This document shows positions 7,628 through 16,133 of a DNA stretch of 25,016 bases, one piece after another. The notes beneath the pieces were generated by a model. It did no database searches. It had not been told where the DNA came from and saw nothing but the letters and a program-made list of their open reading frames with translations. Where the stretch lies: positions 1 to 25,016 of the forward strand of contig USNJ01000003.1 in the NCBI GenBank assembly GCA_900556055.1, given 5' to 3'. Made by a program: the position numbers and the translations under genes. This stretch comes from an uncultured Ruminococcus sp. GTDB taxonomy: Bacteria > Bacillota > Clostridia > Oscillospirales > Ruminococcaceae. How positions within the stretch are numbered: the first letter of the stretch is position 1; every line of letters starts with the position of its first letter.

Positions 7628-8182
7628 TTGCGTTATTCGGGAACGATAAACGGGGCAGAATTCTATGCTTCGCAGGGATTCAATGCGGGAATGTCGTTTT
7701 GTTCGCTGAGAGATGCGGCACCATGCACGCTGTTAAGATCGCTCAATATTGCAGAGCATTGTCTTGAGCTGATAGACGCACCGTGCGCAGGCAAAAAAAT
7801 ATGCCGTTTCAGTGCGGACAATGTTTTTGTTCAGCATGACGAGATAATGATAATTGCCGAATGTATCGGTGATGTGCCGTTCCGCAACGATATGTTCACG
7901 GCACCCGAGCTTGCACAGGGACGGTGTGTCGATGAACGTTCAGCGGCGGTATATTCAGTCGGAGTGATACTGTTTTTCGCACTTTTCGGGCGTGAGCCTG
8001 ACAGGTCGGAGATATATTACGGGCATGATTTCGGGCTTTCGGACAAGCATATCTCGGACGAAAATGTATCGGAGGAGCTTGAATATATCCTGAGTCACAC
8101 CATGGCAGTGTCGGGTGCATGCAGGGCATCTCCTGCTGAGATATCCGGGCATATATACAGAATAAGGGACATGATAAAATAA
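7628..8182 (+). CDS. Degenerate kinase C-lobe protein (predicted pseudokinase)
   Basis: The 184-residue protein starts at TTG 7628, 9 nt after a clear GGAG (7615-7618); no in-frame ATG is placed better. Residues about 88-180 align by eye with the kinase C-lobe of the STAND protein at 2049-6194: TAPELAQG matches SAPELVRG, LFFALFGREP matches LFYSIFGRKP, and the downstream LxxILxxT helix is shared. The glycine loop and catalytic lysine are absent. The HLDIKPQN catalytic loop is replaced by FSADN (about 61-65), and the DFD motif by AEC. It is therefore probably a non-catalytic pseudokinase that binds or regulates another protein, plausibly the divergent kinase. It could also be a decayed kinase, but the intact frame, good ribosome site and position as first gene of an operon argue for a retained role. 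Confidence 0.65.
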   Translation: MRYSGTINGAEFYASQGFNAGMSFCSLRDAAPCTLLRSLNIAEHCLELIDAPCAGKKICRFSADNVFVQHDEIMIIAECIGDVPFRNDMFTAPELAQGRCVDERSAAVYSVGVILFFALFGREPDRSEIYYGHDFGLSDKHISDENVSEELEYILSHTMAVSGACRASPAEISGHIYRIRDMIK

Positions 8183-8197
8183 GGGGGATAAAACCAG

Positions 8198-10558
8198 ATG
8201 GCAAAATATCAGCTGATAAAGGATCTGAAAACAGACAGGCTGGGTTCGGATATAGTTATCGCAAACGCAAGGCTTCTTAAAGATGCCGAAAGCGGGGATA
8301 TGCTTATCCAGGTGCGTCTGAAAAAGGTATCGGACGAGCCGGTCAGTGAGGTTAATGTAAAGGTCATATGCCTTGACGGTGATGGGAAAAAGATCGGCGA
8401 GGATATCACGGAATCGTTCGCCTGCAGCGTCAAAAACGGCGAATATTTCGGTGTAAAGCATCCGATACGTCTTGAAGTAAAGGATGCTTCGGATGCTGCT
8501 GTCAGCATAGCGCGCGTTGAATATCCCGGAGAGGAAAACGCCGAGGAAGCGGAGGAAAATGAAGAAGATTCCGCTCGGAATGACAGCGGTGCTGATGAAA
8601 TTGAAGAAGCGGAAAACGCAGAAAATGACACTGCAGAAGAAGCGAAACAGTCTGCGGAGCCGTCAGAAAGTCCGCAGGCGGAAAGCACTCCTGCCGAAGC
8701 AAAAAGTGCGGCGGCTGCCGAAGATGACACTGTGAAAAAGATACTGCTGGGCTTTGCTGGTGCGGCTGTTCTCGTTCTGGGAATAGGTGCGGCGGTGCAT
8801 TTCGGCACGCAGAATAAGCCTGCGGTCGATGCAGAAACGCTTATTGCGGAGGTGTCGGAAACAACGGTCTCATCTGCGGCGGAAGGTTCTGCGGTCACAG
8901 CGGCGGCTAAGACGGAGACGGTTACTGAGGCTCAGACGGAGACTTCTTCCAATGAGGAGTATGTTAAAAAAGATTATTTGTATGAGCTGACGCCGGTAGC
9001 TTATCTTATATCACCTGATGGAGCAAGATCATGGGCAAGTTCTGATGGAGTCCCGGGTGCGTATGATTACTATTATAATGATTCGATTTTTTATTCAGAA
9101 GGAATAGTATCCTACACTTATGACTGTGGTGACAGTGTGCTTGATAGCAAGGTAAATACTGTTTCTTCAAAGCTTTGCGCTGAATATGATTATTATACAG
9201 ACGATTTCATAAAAACGAATCTGAAAAAAAATCTTAAGCTGAAAAAAGAGAACAGTGAAGGAAATGCATGTGATACTACGGAAATAGCTCTTGAAGGAAT
9301 TACAGAAAACTATGCATCGTTTCGTATTACACAATCGCAGAAAGAATTTTCTGATTCTGATAACAGAGGTGATTCCTCGAATTTTTTCAGAAGCTTTGAT
9401 CTAACTGACAGTGGATATAAGGAAATATTTTTTGATGATCTTTTTTATGACAGCGAAGATCTTCGTGAAACTATCTTTGAAGAGATGAAAAAAAGCATCA
9501 ATGCCAATATCGATGATATCAATGCACAGAGAGATTATGTGCTTAACGGTGAGTTAAAATGGTATTTAGAAAGAAATATGGGAATAATGATCTTTTGCGA
9601 AAGTTATTCCCAATATGGCGGCTATTTCAGTGTAGGTTTTGACAAAATCGAACCGTATATGACGTATTATGGTAAGGCTCTAATTGATCCTGTAAAAGCA
9701 ATAATATATCCTCACGGAAACAGTATAGGAAACATAATGAACTATTCGGCATATACAACTGACAATTCTACAGCTATATACTATGCGGGAGGATTAGATG
9801 GTTATAACTGGGTACTGAGCTATAATAGCCTTGGTTTCCCAGACGGCGGAACAATCACCGATGACTACACCGACAGCGTTCTTTACTATGACGGCTGGAT
9901 ATACTACCGAACATATTCCGACAACAACTGCCTTTACAGGATAAAGCCCGACCGTACGCAGAAAACCAAGCTTTCTTCCTCCAAGGTATCGAGGTTTAAC
10001 ATCGACAGAGGAAAGCTGTATTTCCGTGAGAATGATGTGTTCTGCGAAGCAAATCTTGACGGCAGCGGAAAGCGTGTCATCATCAATTCGCCGTGCTACG
10101 GCTCATTCGTAACGGACGGCTGCGTTTACTATCTGACATCGGACAGCACCGGTGTGATATGTTACAACATTGACAGCGGAACTTCCGTTACTTACAACAT
10201 TCTGAATGCATCATATCAGATAAAATTCTTTACTGTTGAGGACGGCTATATTTATTTAAGTGCGGAAGGTTTGTACGGCGATGATGCTGTTGCAAAATAT
10301 TCAATATATTACGATTACCTGGAAGACGGCATCAGTTTTAACGGGCTTAAGGTATATTCATTCAATATGAATAATGATTATATCTATGCGGCTGTAAATT
10401 CAAACGGAACAGATCAGCTGTTAAAAATATCAAAGAGTGATTTCAGCAATAACACATCATATTACGGAATAAGCATCACAAGGGAATTCGATATCATAGG
10501 CAGGACGATCTACTATTTTGATGAGGACGGCACTGCTTATCAGACAGAGCTGCCCTGA
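8198..10558 (+). CDS. Single-pass membrane sensor with DUF3298-like and propeller-like outer domains
   Basis: The 786-residue protein begins 15 nt after the previous gene behind a G-rich ribosome site. Residues 1-110 form a beta-rich cytoplasmic domain, and 111-180 are highly acidic low complexity. One transmembrane helix spans about 182-203, followed by a Ser/Thr/Ala-rich stalk to about 245. About 285-485 contains FDLTDSGYKEIFFDDLFYD, the hallmark of DUF3298 as in the RsiV anti-sigma factor. About 550-786 repeats YYDGWIYY, LYRI and LDGSGKR-like blades typical of DUF5050 propeller proteins. This suggests an envelope sensor or receptor with an inside signalling domain. The stretch encoding residues about 247-550 is more AT-rich than its surroundings, as if the outer domain had been exchanged. 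The ligand is unknown. Confidence 0.65.
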   Translation: MAKYQLIKDLKTDRLGSDIVIANARLLKDAESGDMLIQVRLKKVSDEPVSEVNVKVICLDGDGKKIGEDITESFACSVKNGEYFGVKHPIRLEVKDASDAAVSIARVEYPGEENAEEAEENEEDSARNDSGADEIEEAENAENDTAEEAKQSAEPSESPQAESTPAEAKSAAAAEDDTVKKILLGFAGAAVLVLGIGAAVHFGTQNKPAVDAETLIAEVSETTVSSAAEGSAVTAAAKTETVTEAQTETSSNEEYVKKDYLYELTPVAYLISPDGARSWASSDGVPGAYDYYYNDSIFYSEGIVSYTYDCGDSVLDSKVNTVSSKLCAEYDYYTDDFIKTNLKKNLKLKKENSEGNACDTTEIALEGITENYASFRITQSQKEFSDSDNRGDSSNFFRSFDLTDSGYKEIFFDDLFYDSEDLRETIFEEMKKSINANIDDINAQRDYVLNGELKWYLERNMGIMIFCESYSQYGGYFSVGFDKIEPYMTYYGKALIDPVKAIIYPHGNSIGNIMNYSAYTTDNSTAIYYAGGLDGYNWVLSYNSLGFPDGGTITDDYTDSVLYYDGWIYYRTYSDNNCLYRIKPDRTQKTKLSSSKVSRFNIDRGKLYFRENDVFCEANLDGSGKRVIINSPCYGSFVTDGCVYYLTSDSTGVICYNIDSGTSVTYNILNASYQIKFFTVEDGYIYLSAEGLYGDDAVAKYSIYYDYLEDGISFNGLKVYSFNMNNDYIYAAVNSNGTDQLLKISKSDFSNNTSYYGISITREFDIIGRTIYYFDEDGTAYQTELP

Positions 10559-10572
10559 TCGGAGGATATGAC

Positions 10573-11841
10573 ATGAACGAATACAGAGTAATGTCTGCGG
10601 CACTGGCACTTATGCTCATGTCGGGCTGCACTGCCATTGAAAATGTCCCCGACGTGACATATGCCGGAACGTCCGCAAATACCGAGAGCGAAACGTTCAC
10701 GGAAGAAACGGTGTTACCCGAAAGTGAGGCTATGGCTGCGGAAACGGAAGCTGTGACGGCTGAAAGCATAACGGTTTCCGAAACGGCGAATGATGCGGTG
10801 CTGTCGGAGTTTTCCGTGCCTGCATCGGACGAATATTCAAAGCTGTCGGGGCGGACTGTCTTTGACGGGAACACACGCTGGCTGGGATACACATGTTCAT
10901 CCGCATCGTTCGTTTTTACGGGGACAAAGGCAAGCGTGACGCTTGTTCCCGAGGTATATGACGATGAAGCTGCGCTGCCGTTTTTTATGATAACTGTCAA
11001 CGGCGGTGAGGTCGTTAAACAGGTGCTTTCCGAAAGGCAGACGTTCGATGTGTTTTCGTCGGACGTGCCTGCGGAATGTGAAGTAACGATCACAAAGCTT
11101 TCCGAGGCGGCATTTTCGTCGATAGGCATTGAAAGCATCGACACGGTATCTTACGATGCATGCAGACCGTCAGCGGACAGGGAAATGAAGATAGAATTCA
11201 TCGGCGATTCGCTGACCTGCGGCTATGGTGTGCTTGCGGACGGTCCGAATGTTCCGTTTTCGACTGCGGACGAGGACGGCACAAAGGCATATGCATCGCT
11301 GACGGCTGAACGTCTTGGTGCGGATTACAGCATCATTGCCATGAATGGGATAGGCGTGCTTTCGAGATATTCTCCGAAGCATGAAAAAAACACTGACGGT
11401 GTGCTTATGCCCGAGCTTTACAGATATGCAGATATGTTCAGGTCGCCCGATATCATGTGGGACAGCGGCGGTTTTCAGCCTGACATATGCGTAATTGCGC
11501 TGGGAGCCAATGACAACAGCTATACTTCGGGCATACCCGAGAGGGAGGCGGAATTCAGCGAGGCTTACCGCAGCTTTATAGGCGAGGTCAGGGCGGAAAA
11601 TCCCTGTGCTTACATATTATGCGTTTCGGGGATACAGCAGTCAAATCTCGCTGATGTGATCGAGGCGGCGCAGGCAGTATATTCCGCTGATACAGGCGAT
11701 GAAAGCATCGGATTTTTCAGGTTCGGTCCGCAGATGGAAAGCGAGGGGTACGGTTCGGATTATCACCCGAGTGCGGTATCGCAGCAAAGATTTTCGGACG
11801 AGCTTTATGATAAGATCACTGAGATAATGAAAGGGGAATAG
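10573..11841 (+). CDS. CE2-type SGNH esterase lipoprotein
   Basis: The 422-residue protein starts at ATG 10573 behind GGAGG. A short signal peptide ends in the lipobox-like MSGC, giving a lipidated Cys19 and outer-leaflet anchoring. An acidic Thr/Glu-rich linker follows (about 30-80), then a beta domain (about 90-195) with FDGNTRWLGYTCSSASFVF, as in the N-terminal jelly roll of carbohydrate esterase family 2. The C-terminal SGNH fold has GDSL with Ser213, GAND (311-314), and Asp396 and His398 in SDYHP. CE2 enzymes remove acetyl groups from xylan or other glycans. Placement between membrane-sensor genes suggests a role on the cell's own envelope or on an incoming polymer rather than plain plant-fibre degradation; that is inference. 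The active-site residues appear intact. Confidence 0.8.
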   Translation: MNEYRVMSAALALMLMSGCTAIENVPDVTYAGTSANTESETFTEETVLPESEAMAAETEAVTAESITVSETANDAVLSEFSVPASDEYSKLSGRTVFDGNTRWLGYTCSSASFVFTGTKASVTLVPEVYDDEAALPFFMITVNGGEVVKQVLSERQTFDVFSSDVPAECEVTITKLSEAAFSSIGIESIDTVSYDACRPSADREMKIEFIGDSLTCGYGVLADGPNVPFSTADEDGTKAYASLTAERLGADYSIIAMNGIGVLSRYSPKHEKNTDGVLMPELYRYADMFRSPDIMWDSGGFQPDICVIALGANDNSYTSGIPEREAEFSEAYRSFIGEVRAENPCAYILCVSGIQQSNLADVIEAAQAVYSADTGDESIGFFRFGPQMESEGYGSDYHPSAVSQQRFSDELYDKITEIMKGE

Positions 11842-11843
11842 TT

Positions 11844-13634
11844 ATGGCATCATATGCATCATATGCAACGACAGGCGATATCAATATGCTGAACAGTCAT
11901 ATAAGCCGTGTTGAAACTGAGGTGGCCGGGGTTGCTGCGGCAGTTGCAGCAACAAACGGCAATGTATCAAATGTCGGCAGGAAGGTCGATCATGTTTATA
12001 CAAAGCTTGAGCAGGTAGAGAAAGAGGTTCAGGACATCAGAAAAGTGCTTGACTACATGATGTACGATCAGCAGATGAAGCACAATCTTTCGGTCGCTGA
12101 AACGAGAATTGTAAAGATACGTCAGGAGCTTGAAAGAAAGTACGGAAATTATGCAAAGATACGTTCAACGGCAGTCGGAATACTTCAGGCTACAGATGTC
12201 GGCATAGTGAAGAAGGACACGATAGGCTTCGTTTCCGACGAGATGATGATAACCACTCCCGGCTACTGGCTCGCTCCCTGCATATGCGCACTTTCCGCAT
12301 GGATAAACGATGACAGGGAGACTGCGGAAAAGGCTGTCCTTGAAGCCGTAAAGCGCAATGATACGCTGTCATCGCTGTTCTTTGCTCTTATCAGCAGACG
12401 TGCGGCAAGGTTCAATGCCTGCTATCTCTGGACATACAGATACATTGAAAATCAGGATCCCGAAAACCTTGATGTAAAGTGTGTTTTCGTGCTTGATGCA
12501 TTTGCAAACGGACTTCTCGGCTCGGATTCGGAGGGCAAGGTATTTGTCTGCATGAAGGACTGGCTCAGGATACTGAACGAAAAGGACAACTACATGGAGC
12601 ATCAGATCGAGGCGTGGAAGGGCGGCATGCTTGCCTGGAAAAAATATGACTTTGACGGAAATTATAAGCTGCTTGCGGAACACTGCAAAAGCTGGGGCAG
12701 AATGAAGGAGTGCCTTTCTGTGGTGCATCTTAATCCTGTTATCATGAAAAACTACATGAAGATCATGGACGCTCCCGTTGACCACACAGAGCTGAAGAAA
12801 AAGCTTGATGATGTGCTTATGCATCTTGCGTCGGATTTCGATAAGGACGAGCGTCCGCTGAGAGATGAGGAGCGCTACAACTCGCTTATCATCGAATACA
12901 AAGGCGATTCACGCAAGGCTGAAGCAAAGGCAAAAAGAGAGCAGGCGATCTTCGACAGGAAGTGCGATTTTACCATGCTTCTTATGGACGCTGCATCGGG
13001 ACGCGGTGAATACAACAGCGTATCAACAAGAAAGTTTGCGATAGCTCTTTCATCGGATGTGATACTGAATTCATACAGGGATATAACTGCGAAGAACAGC
13101 ATGGATTATCCGCAGTCGGTCGCATTTAAGGTACGGGATTTTGAGTTCCGTGCATCGACGGGCAAGGAAGTGAGCGAGGTCAATGATGAGATGAACCGAT
13201 TCGTTGACAAGCGCATGAATGATGAGATAAAAGCCATGAAGCTGCAGCTGGAACACAGCGTCAAGATCGCTACTGTGCTTTCGATCGTTTTCCTTTCCGT
13301 TGCGGTATTATGCTTTGCGCTGACATTCAAGGCAACCTTCTGGCTTATTGCGGGCGCAATAGTCGGTGCATTCGGCGGATATTATCTTTATGACAGGGAG
13401 CGCACAAGAAAATCCATTGAGCCGGAGATTGAAAACATCAAAAAGAGATACGAGCAGGTGCGTGACGGCTTTGCGCAGGATATCCGCCGCATAATGGCTG
13501 AGCTTTTCAGCTACCGCAGAGAATATCAGAAATATGCCGATGAAAGCAAGGCTGTCGAGACTATGTTCAAGGGATTTTCTCCCGAAAAGTACATATACAA
13601 GGCAAGCGATTCGATGAAAAAGGTCAAGGTTTAA
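11844..13634 (+). CDS. Coiled-coil protein with two transmembrane helices
   Basis: I do not recognise a family for this 596-residue protein. It starts at ATG 11844, 2 nt after the esterase stop, behind a GGGGA. The N-terminus (about 12-65) has the alanine, valine and heptad pattern of a coiled coil (DHVYTKLEQVEKEVQDIRKVLDYM). About 90-450 is a mixed, mostly helical cytoplasmic region with many charged residues. Two adjacent hydrophobic helices lie at about 474-494 and 497-516, separated by a very short turn, so both ends should be cytoplasmic. A second coiled coil (about 517-580) closes the protein. It could be a membrane scaffold or a pore-forming effector within the cassette. The TAA stop is also the first bases of the 108-bp repeat that follows. 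Confidence 0.55.
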   Translation: MASYASYATTGDINMLNSHISRVETEVAGVAAAVAATNGNVSNVGRKVDHVYTKLEQVEKEVQDIRKVLDYMMYDQQMKHNLSVAETRIVKIRQELERKYGNYAKIRSTAVGILQATDVGIVKKDTIGFVSDEMMITTPGYWLAPCICALSAWINDDRETAEKAVLEAVKRNDTLSSLFFALISRRAARFNACYLWTYRYIENQDPENLDVKCVFVLDAFANGLLGSDSEGKVFVCMKDWLRILNEKDNYMEHQIEAWKGGMLAWKKYDFDGNYKLLAEHCKSWGRMKECLSVVHLNPVIMKNYMKIMDAPVDHTELKKKLDDVLMHLASDFDKDERPLRDEERYNSLIIEYKGDSRKAEAKAKREQAIFDRKCDFTMLLMDAASGRGEYNSVSTRKFAIALSSDVILNSYRDITAKNSMDYPQSVAFKVRDFEFRASTGKEVSEVNDEMNRFVDKRMNDEIKAMKLQLEHSVKIATVLSIVFLSVAVLCFALTFKATFWLIAGAIVGAFGGYYLYDRERTRKSIEPEIENIKKRYEQVRDGFAQDIRRIMAELFSYRREYQKYADESKAVETMFKGFSPEKYIYKASDSMKKVKV

Positions 13635-13739
13635 TACTGAAAACTCATTGAATTATGGAGGATATCCCGCCGCAAAACTGCATATATCAAGGCTTTTGCA
13701 GCGATTTCTTCTCCATAATTCCAATGCTTTTTATTATAA
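13632..13739 (+). repeat. 108-bp hairpin repeat, copy 1
   Basis: Imperfect terminal inverted repeats (CATTGAATTATGGAG at 13646-13660, pairing with 13711-13726) enclose an inner pairing of GCAAAA with TTTTGC. A second copy is at 19062-19168; the last 60 nt of the two differ at only four positions. The tail CTTTTTATTATAA after the stem resembles an intrinsic terminator, although the next gene's ribosome site follows directly. It begins with the stop codon of the upstream gene. It may be a MITE-like element or an intra-operon RNA processing or attenuation hairpin. Confidence 0.8.
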
Positions 13740-13751
13740 GGGGGTAAGAAT

Positions 13752-14084
13752 ATGACAGATCTGAATGAGAAAAAAGCTGATGATCTTGAGGCTTTTGATG
13801 ATGATCTTGAGGATTTTGACGATGCTGATAATAAGCCTGAGGATGCTTTTGAGGAAGCGGACGGCAATAATTCCGCTGCCGAGCCTATGGAGGAGCTTGA
13901 GGACATAACGTCCGCAGCGGAAAAGGCAGCTCATGCGGAGGACGCATTTTCCGCTGCCGATGAGAATGAGGAAAAGCCGTCCGAGCCTGAAGCGGAGGAA
14001 GAGGAAGTTACTTCGGTTTTTGCGGATGCGCTGCCCGAGTGGGACGTAATGCCGCCTGCGATAATGGTGAAAAGGAGAAAATAA
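13752..14084 (+). CDS. Small highly acidic protein
   Basis: The 110-residue protein starts at ATG 13752 with a GGGGG ribosome site directly after the repeat. It is dominated by Asp, Glu and Ala and is probably unfolded until bound. The N-terminus has a near-duplicate pair DDLEAFDD / DDLEDFDD from a tandem repeat of about 24 nt. The only hydrophobic or basic part is the C-terminal tail LPEWDVMPPAIMVKRRK, which looks like a linear docking peptide. It lies 3 nt before the next gene and two genes before the AAA+ ATPase. A role as adaptor or substrate-like partner of the ATPase complex is a guess from this design. No family is recognised. Confidence 0.5.
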   Translation: MTDLNEKKADDLEAFDDDLEDFDDADNKPEDAFEEADGNNSAAEPMEELEDITSAAEKAAHAEDAFSAADENEEKPSEPEAEEEEVTSVFADALPEWDVMPPAIMVKRRK

Positions 14085-14087
14085 GCG

Positions 14088-14537
14088 ATGAAAAGTCCTG
14101 ATACATATGCTGAATGGATCGAGGCGTTTGACGCTTTCCGTCAGCGGGAAAATGATGAGGAAAACATGGAAGCGATGGAGGGCGGAACATTTATCTGGGA
14201 GCCTGTTGTGGCGGAAATGTTCATGAAAGAGATGATATCCGCAATAGAAAAAAGGCTCGGCGATGCGCAGAAAAGATTTCAGAAAAGCACTGCGCATTTC
14301 GGCGGAAATGACAATGAAATGACGGCAATGCTGATTTCGCTGCGCAGGGAGATGCAGTTTATAATGCGGTTCGCATCGCTGAATGTTCTCGGAGATGAGC
14401 GGCGCTCGCAGGTGAGAAAAATGGTGCGTGATGCGGCGGACAGAATGCAGTCATCGCTTGAAAGCTCGGCGGCATCGGACAGGAGCGGACGCACGGCTGT
14501 CATACTGAAAAATCACAGAGTAAATGATCTGAAATAA
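14088..14537 (+). CDS. Helical protein of unknown function
   Basis: The 149-residue protein is not recognised. It starts at ATG 14088, 3 nt after the acidic protein, so the two are probably translationally coupled. The sequence is charged and predicted by eye to be almost wholly helical, with an early aromatic segment (TFIWEPVVAEMFMKEM, about 34-49), a middle of amphipathic helices and a basic C-terminal half (RREMQF, RRSQVRKMVRD). There are no membrane segments and no cysteine or histidine pattern suggesting metal binding or catalysis. It is likely cytoplasmic and possibly a subunit or adaptor for the AAA+ ATPase that begins 13 nt downstream; this rests on gene order only. Confidence 0.5.
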   Translation: MKSPDTYAEWIEAFDAFRQRENDEENMEAMEGGTFIWEPVVAEMFMKEMISAIEKRLGDAQKRFQKSTAHFGGNDNEMTAMLISLRREMQFIMRFASLNVLGDERRSQVRKMVRDAADRMQSSLESSAASDRSGRTAVILKNHRVNDLK

Positions 14538-14550
14538 CGGAGGGATAACA

Positions 14551-16119
14551 ATGAGCGATCTTCTCGGAGCAAAGGAAGAGCTGAAAAGATATTCTATTGC
14601 AAGGATACCGTTCATAGCGGTGAACACTATTGAAAGGGCAAGGACGCTGAAGCTTCTCAAAGAGGTGTCGGAGGAGCTGACGCTGACGTTTTATGTGCAT
14701 ACGCTTTCAAAGGGCATTTATGATATATCCACCGAAAAGGTGATAAACGATGAAAGAAGCACTTACGGTGCGATAGATTATTTCGGCGAACAGATGAAGC
14801 ATAAGCAGTACATGACGCTTGTTCTGACGGAATTTCCCGGAATAGGCGATGACAACAGCGATTCAAGGCAGCTGCTCGATCTTGTGACGCTTGCGAACGA
14901 ATTCGGCGGAACGGTCATCGTGCTGACAAATCAGCCGATATGGAACAGGCTTCAGCGTCTTGGAATGACTGTTACGCTTGAAAATCCGACGGAAAGCGAG
15001 ATGGCTGACATTATCGGCGGATATGTTGATGATTACCGTTCGAGCATAACGATCGAGTGGGACAAAAACGACATTCGCGAGGCTGCATCTGCGCTTGCGG
15101 GTATAACGCAGATAGAAGCGGAAAACGTGATTGCGTCGCTCATCGCAAAGAAAAGCATTTTAAAGAGCGATCTTGATGAGATAAAAATGACCAAGGACAG
15201 GCTTTTTTCGGATATTTCGGGACTTGAAAAGATACACGTTGATGCGAATTCCGCAAATGTCGGCGGACTTGAAGGCTTACAGAAATGGCTGCGTGAAAAA
15301 AAGGCACTTCTGTCGCCGATAAAGCGTGACGAGATGAAAAAGCGCGGACTTCAGCCGCCGAGAGGCATACTTCTTGTAGGCGTGCCGGGCTGCGGAAAAT
15401 CTCTTTCTGCGAAATCCATAGCTGCGAACTGGAAGCTGCCGCTTTACCGTCTGGATTTTGCTACTGTACAGGGAAGCTTTGTCGGACAGTCCGAGCAGCA
15501 GCTCAAGGACGCACTTTCCATGGCTGAGAATGTTTCGCCGTGCATACTCTGGATAGACGAGATAGAAAAGGGCCTTTCGGGTTCATCGGGGGACAGCGGC
15601 GTATCGACGAGAATGGTAGGACAGTTCCTTTTCTGGCTTCAGGAATGCAGGAAGCAGGTGTTTGTCGTTGCGACGGCAAACGATGTTTCGCAGCTGCCAT
15701 CAGAGCTTCTCAGGCGAGGAAGATTTGATGAGCTTTTCTTTGTGGATCTGCCGACAGCCGATGAACGCCGTGAGATACTTTCTATGTACATGAGAAAATA
15801 TCTGAACCTGAATTTTGCCGGTCAGCTGGCTGATAAGATAGTCGGGATAACAGAGGGCTTCACCGGTGCGGATCTTGAATCAACGGTAAGAGATCTGGCT
15901 TACCGCAGGCTTGCAAATCCCGAGTATTCATTCACGGAGGAAAATCTCATAAGTGCATTCAACAACGTAGTTCCGCTGTCGCAGACAAGTCCCGAGAGGA
16001 TAGAGGCTATACGCGACTGGGGACGTGAAAGGGCAGTTCCCGCATCCGGCAGACCGATAGGCAGCGAGGCTATCAGCGTGGACAAAAACGCTCAGCGCAC
16101 AAGAAAAGTTCTTATCTGA
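14551..16119 (+). CDS. Ycf46-like AAA+ ATPase
   Basis: The 522-residue protein has the Ycf46 layout known from plastids and cyanobacteria. An N-terminal degenerate AAA-like region (about 1-170) is followed by a linker and a classical AAA domain with Walker A GVPGCGKS (277-284), Walker B ILWIDEIEKG (about 332-341), sensor 1 ATAN (about 374-377), the arginine-finger segment LLRRGRFDE (about 386-394) and the TGADLE sensor 2 region. The pore-loop position reads GSFVGQSE. It should form a hexameric remodelling or unfolding machine without a protease domain. The start at ATG 14551 has GGAGG upstream. In this cassette it probably acts on one of the neighbouring small proteins or on the membrane proteins; the substrate is unknown. 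The family call is firm and the role is open. Confidence 0.85.
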   Translation: MSDLLGAKEELKRYSIARIPFIAVNTIERARTLKLLKEVSEELTLTFYVHTLSKGIYDISTEKVINDERSTYGAIDYFGEQMKHKQYMTLVLTEFPGIGDDNSDSRQLLDLVTLANEFGGTVIVLTNQPIWNRLQRLGMTVTLENPTESEMADIIGGYVDDYRSSITIEWDKNDIREAASALAGITQIEAENVIASLIAKKSILKSDLDEIKMTKDRLFSDISGLEKIHVDANSANVGGLEGLQKWLREKKALLSPIKRDEMKKRGLQPPRGILLVGVPGCGKSLSAKSIAANWKLPLYRLDFATVQGSFVGQSEQQLKDALSMAENVSPCILWIDEIEKGLSGSSGDSGVSTRMVGQFLFWLQECRKQVFVVATANDVSQLPSELLRRGRFDELFFVDLPTADERREILSMYMRKYLNLNFAGQLADKIVGITEGFTGADLESTVRDLAYRRLANPEYSFTEENLISAFNNVVPLSQTSPERIEAIRDWGRERAVPASGRPIGSEAISVDKNAQRTRKVLI

Positions 16120-16133
16120 ATGGAGATGTAAAT

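Noticed and set aside
10494..11144. Minus-strand open frame of 216 codons rich in Ser, Thr and Val
   Set aside because: It is the mirror of the acidic Thr/Glu-rich linker and CE2 domain of the esterase gene, whose catalytic motifs are clear; there is no ribosome site.
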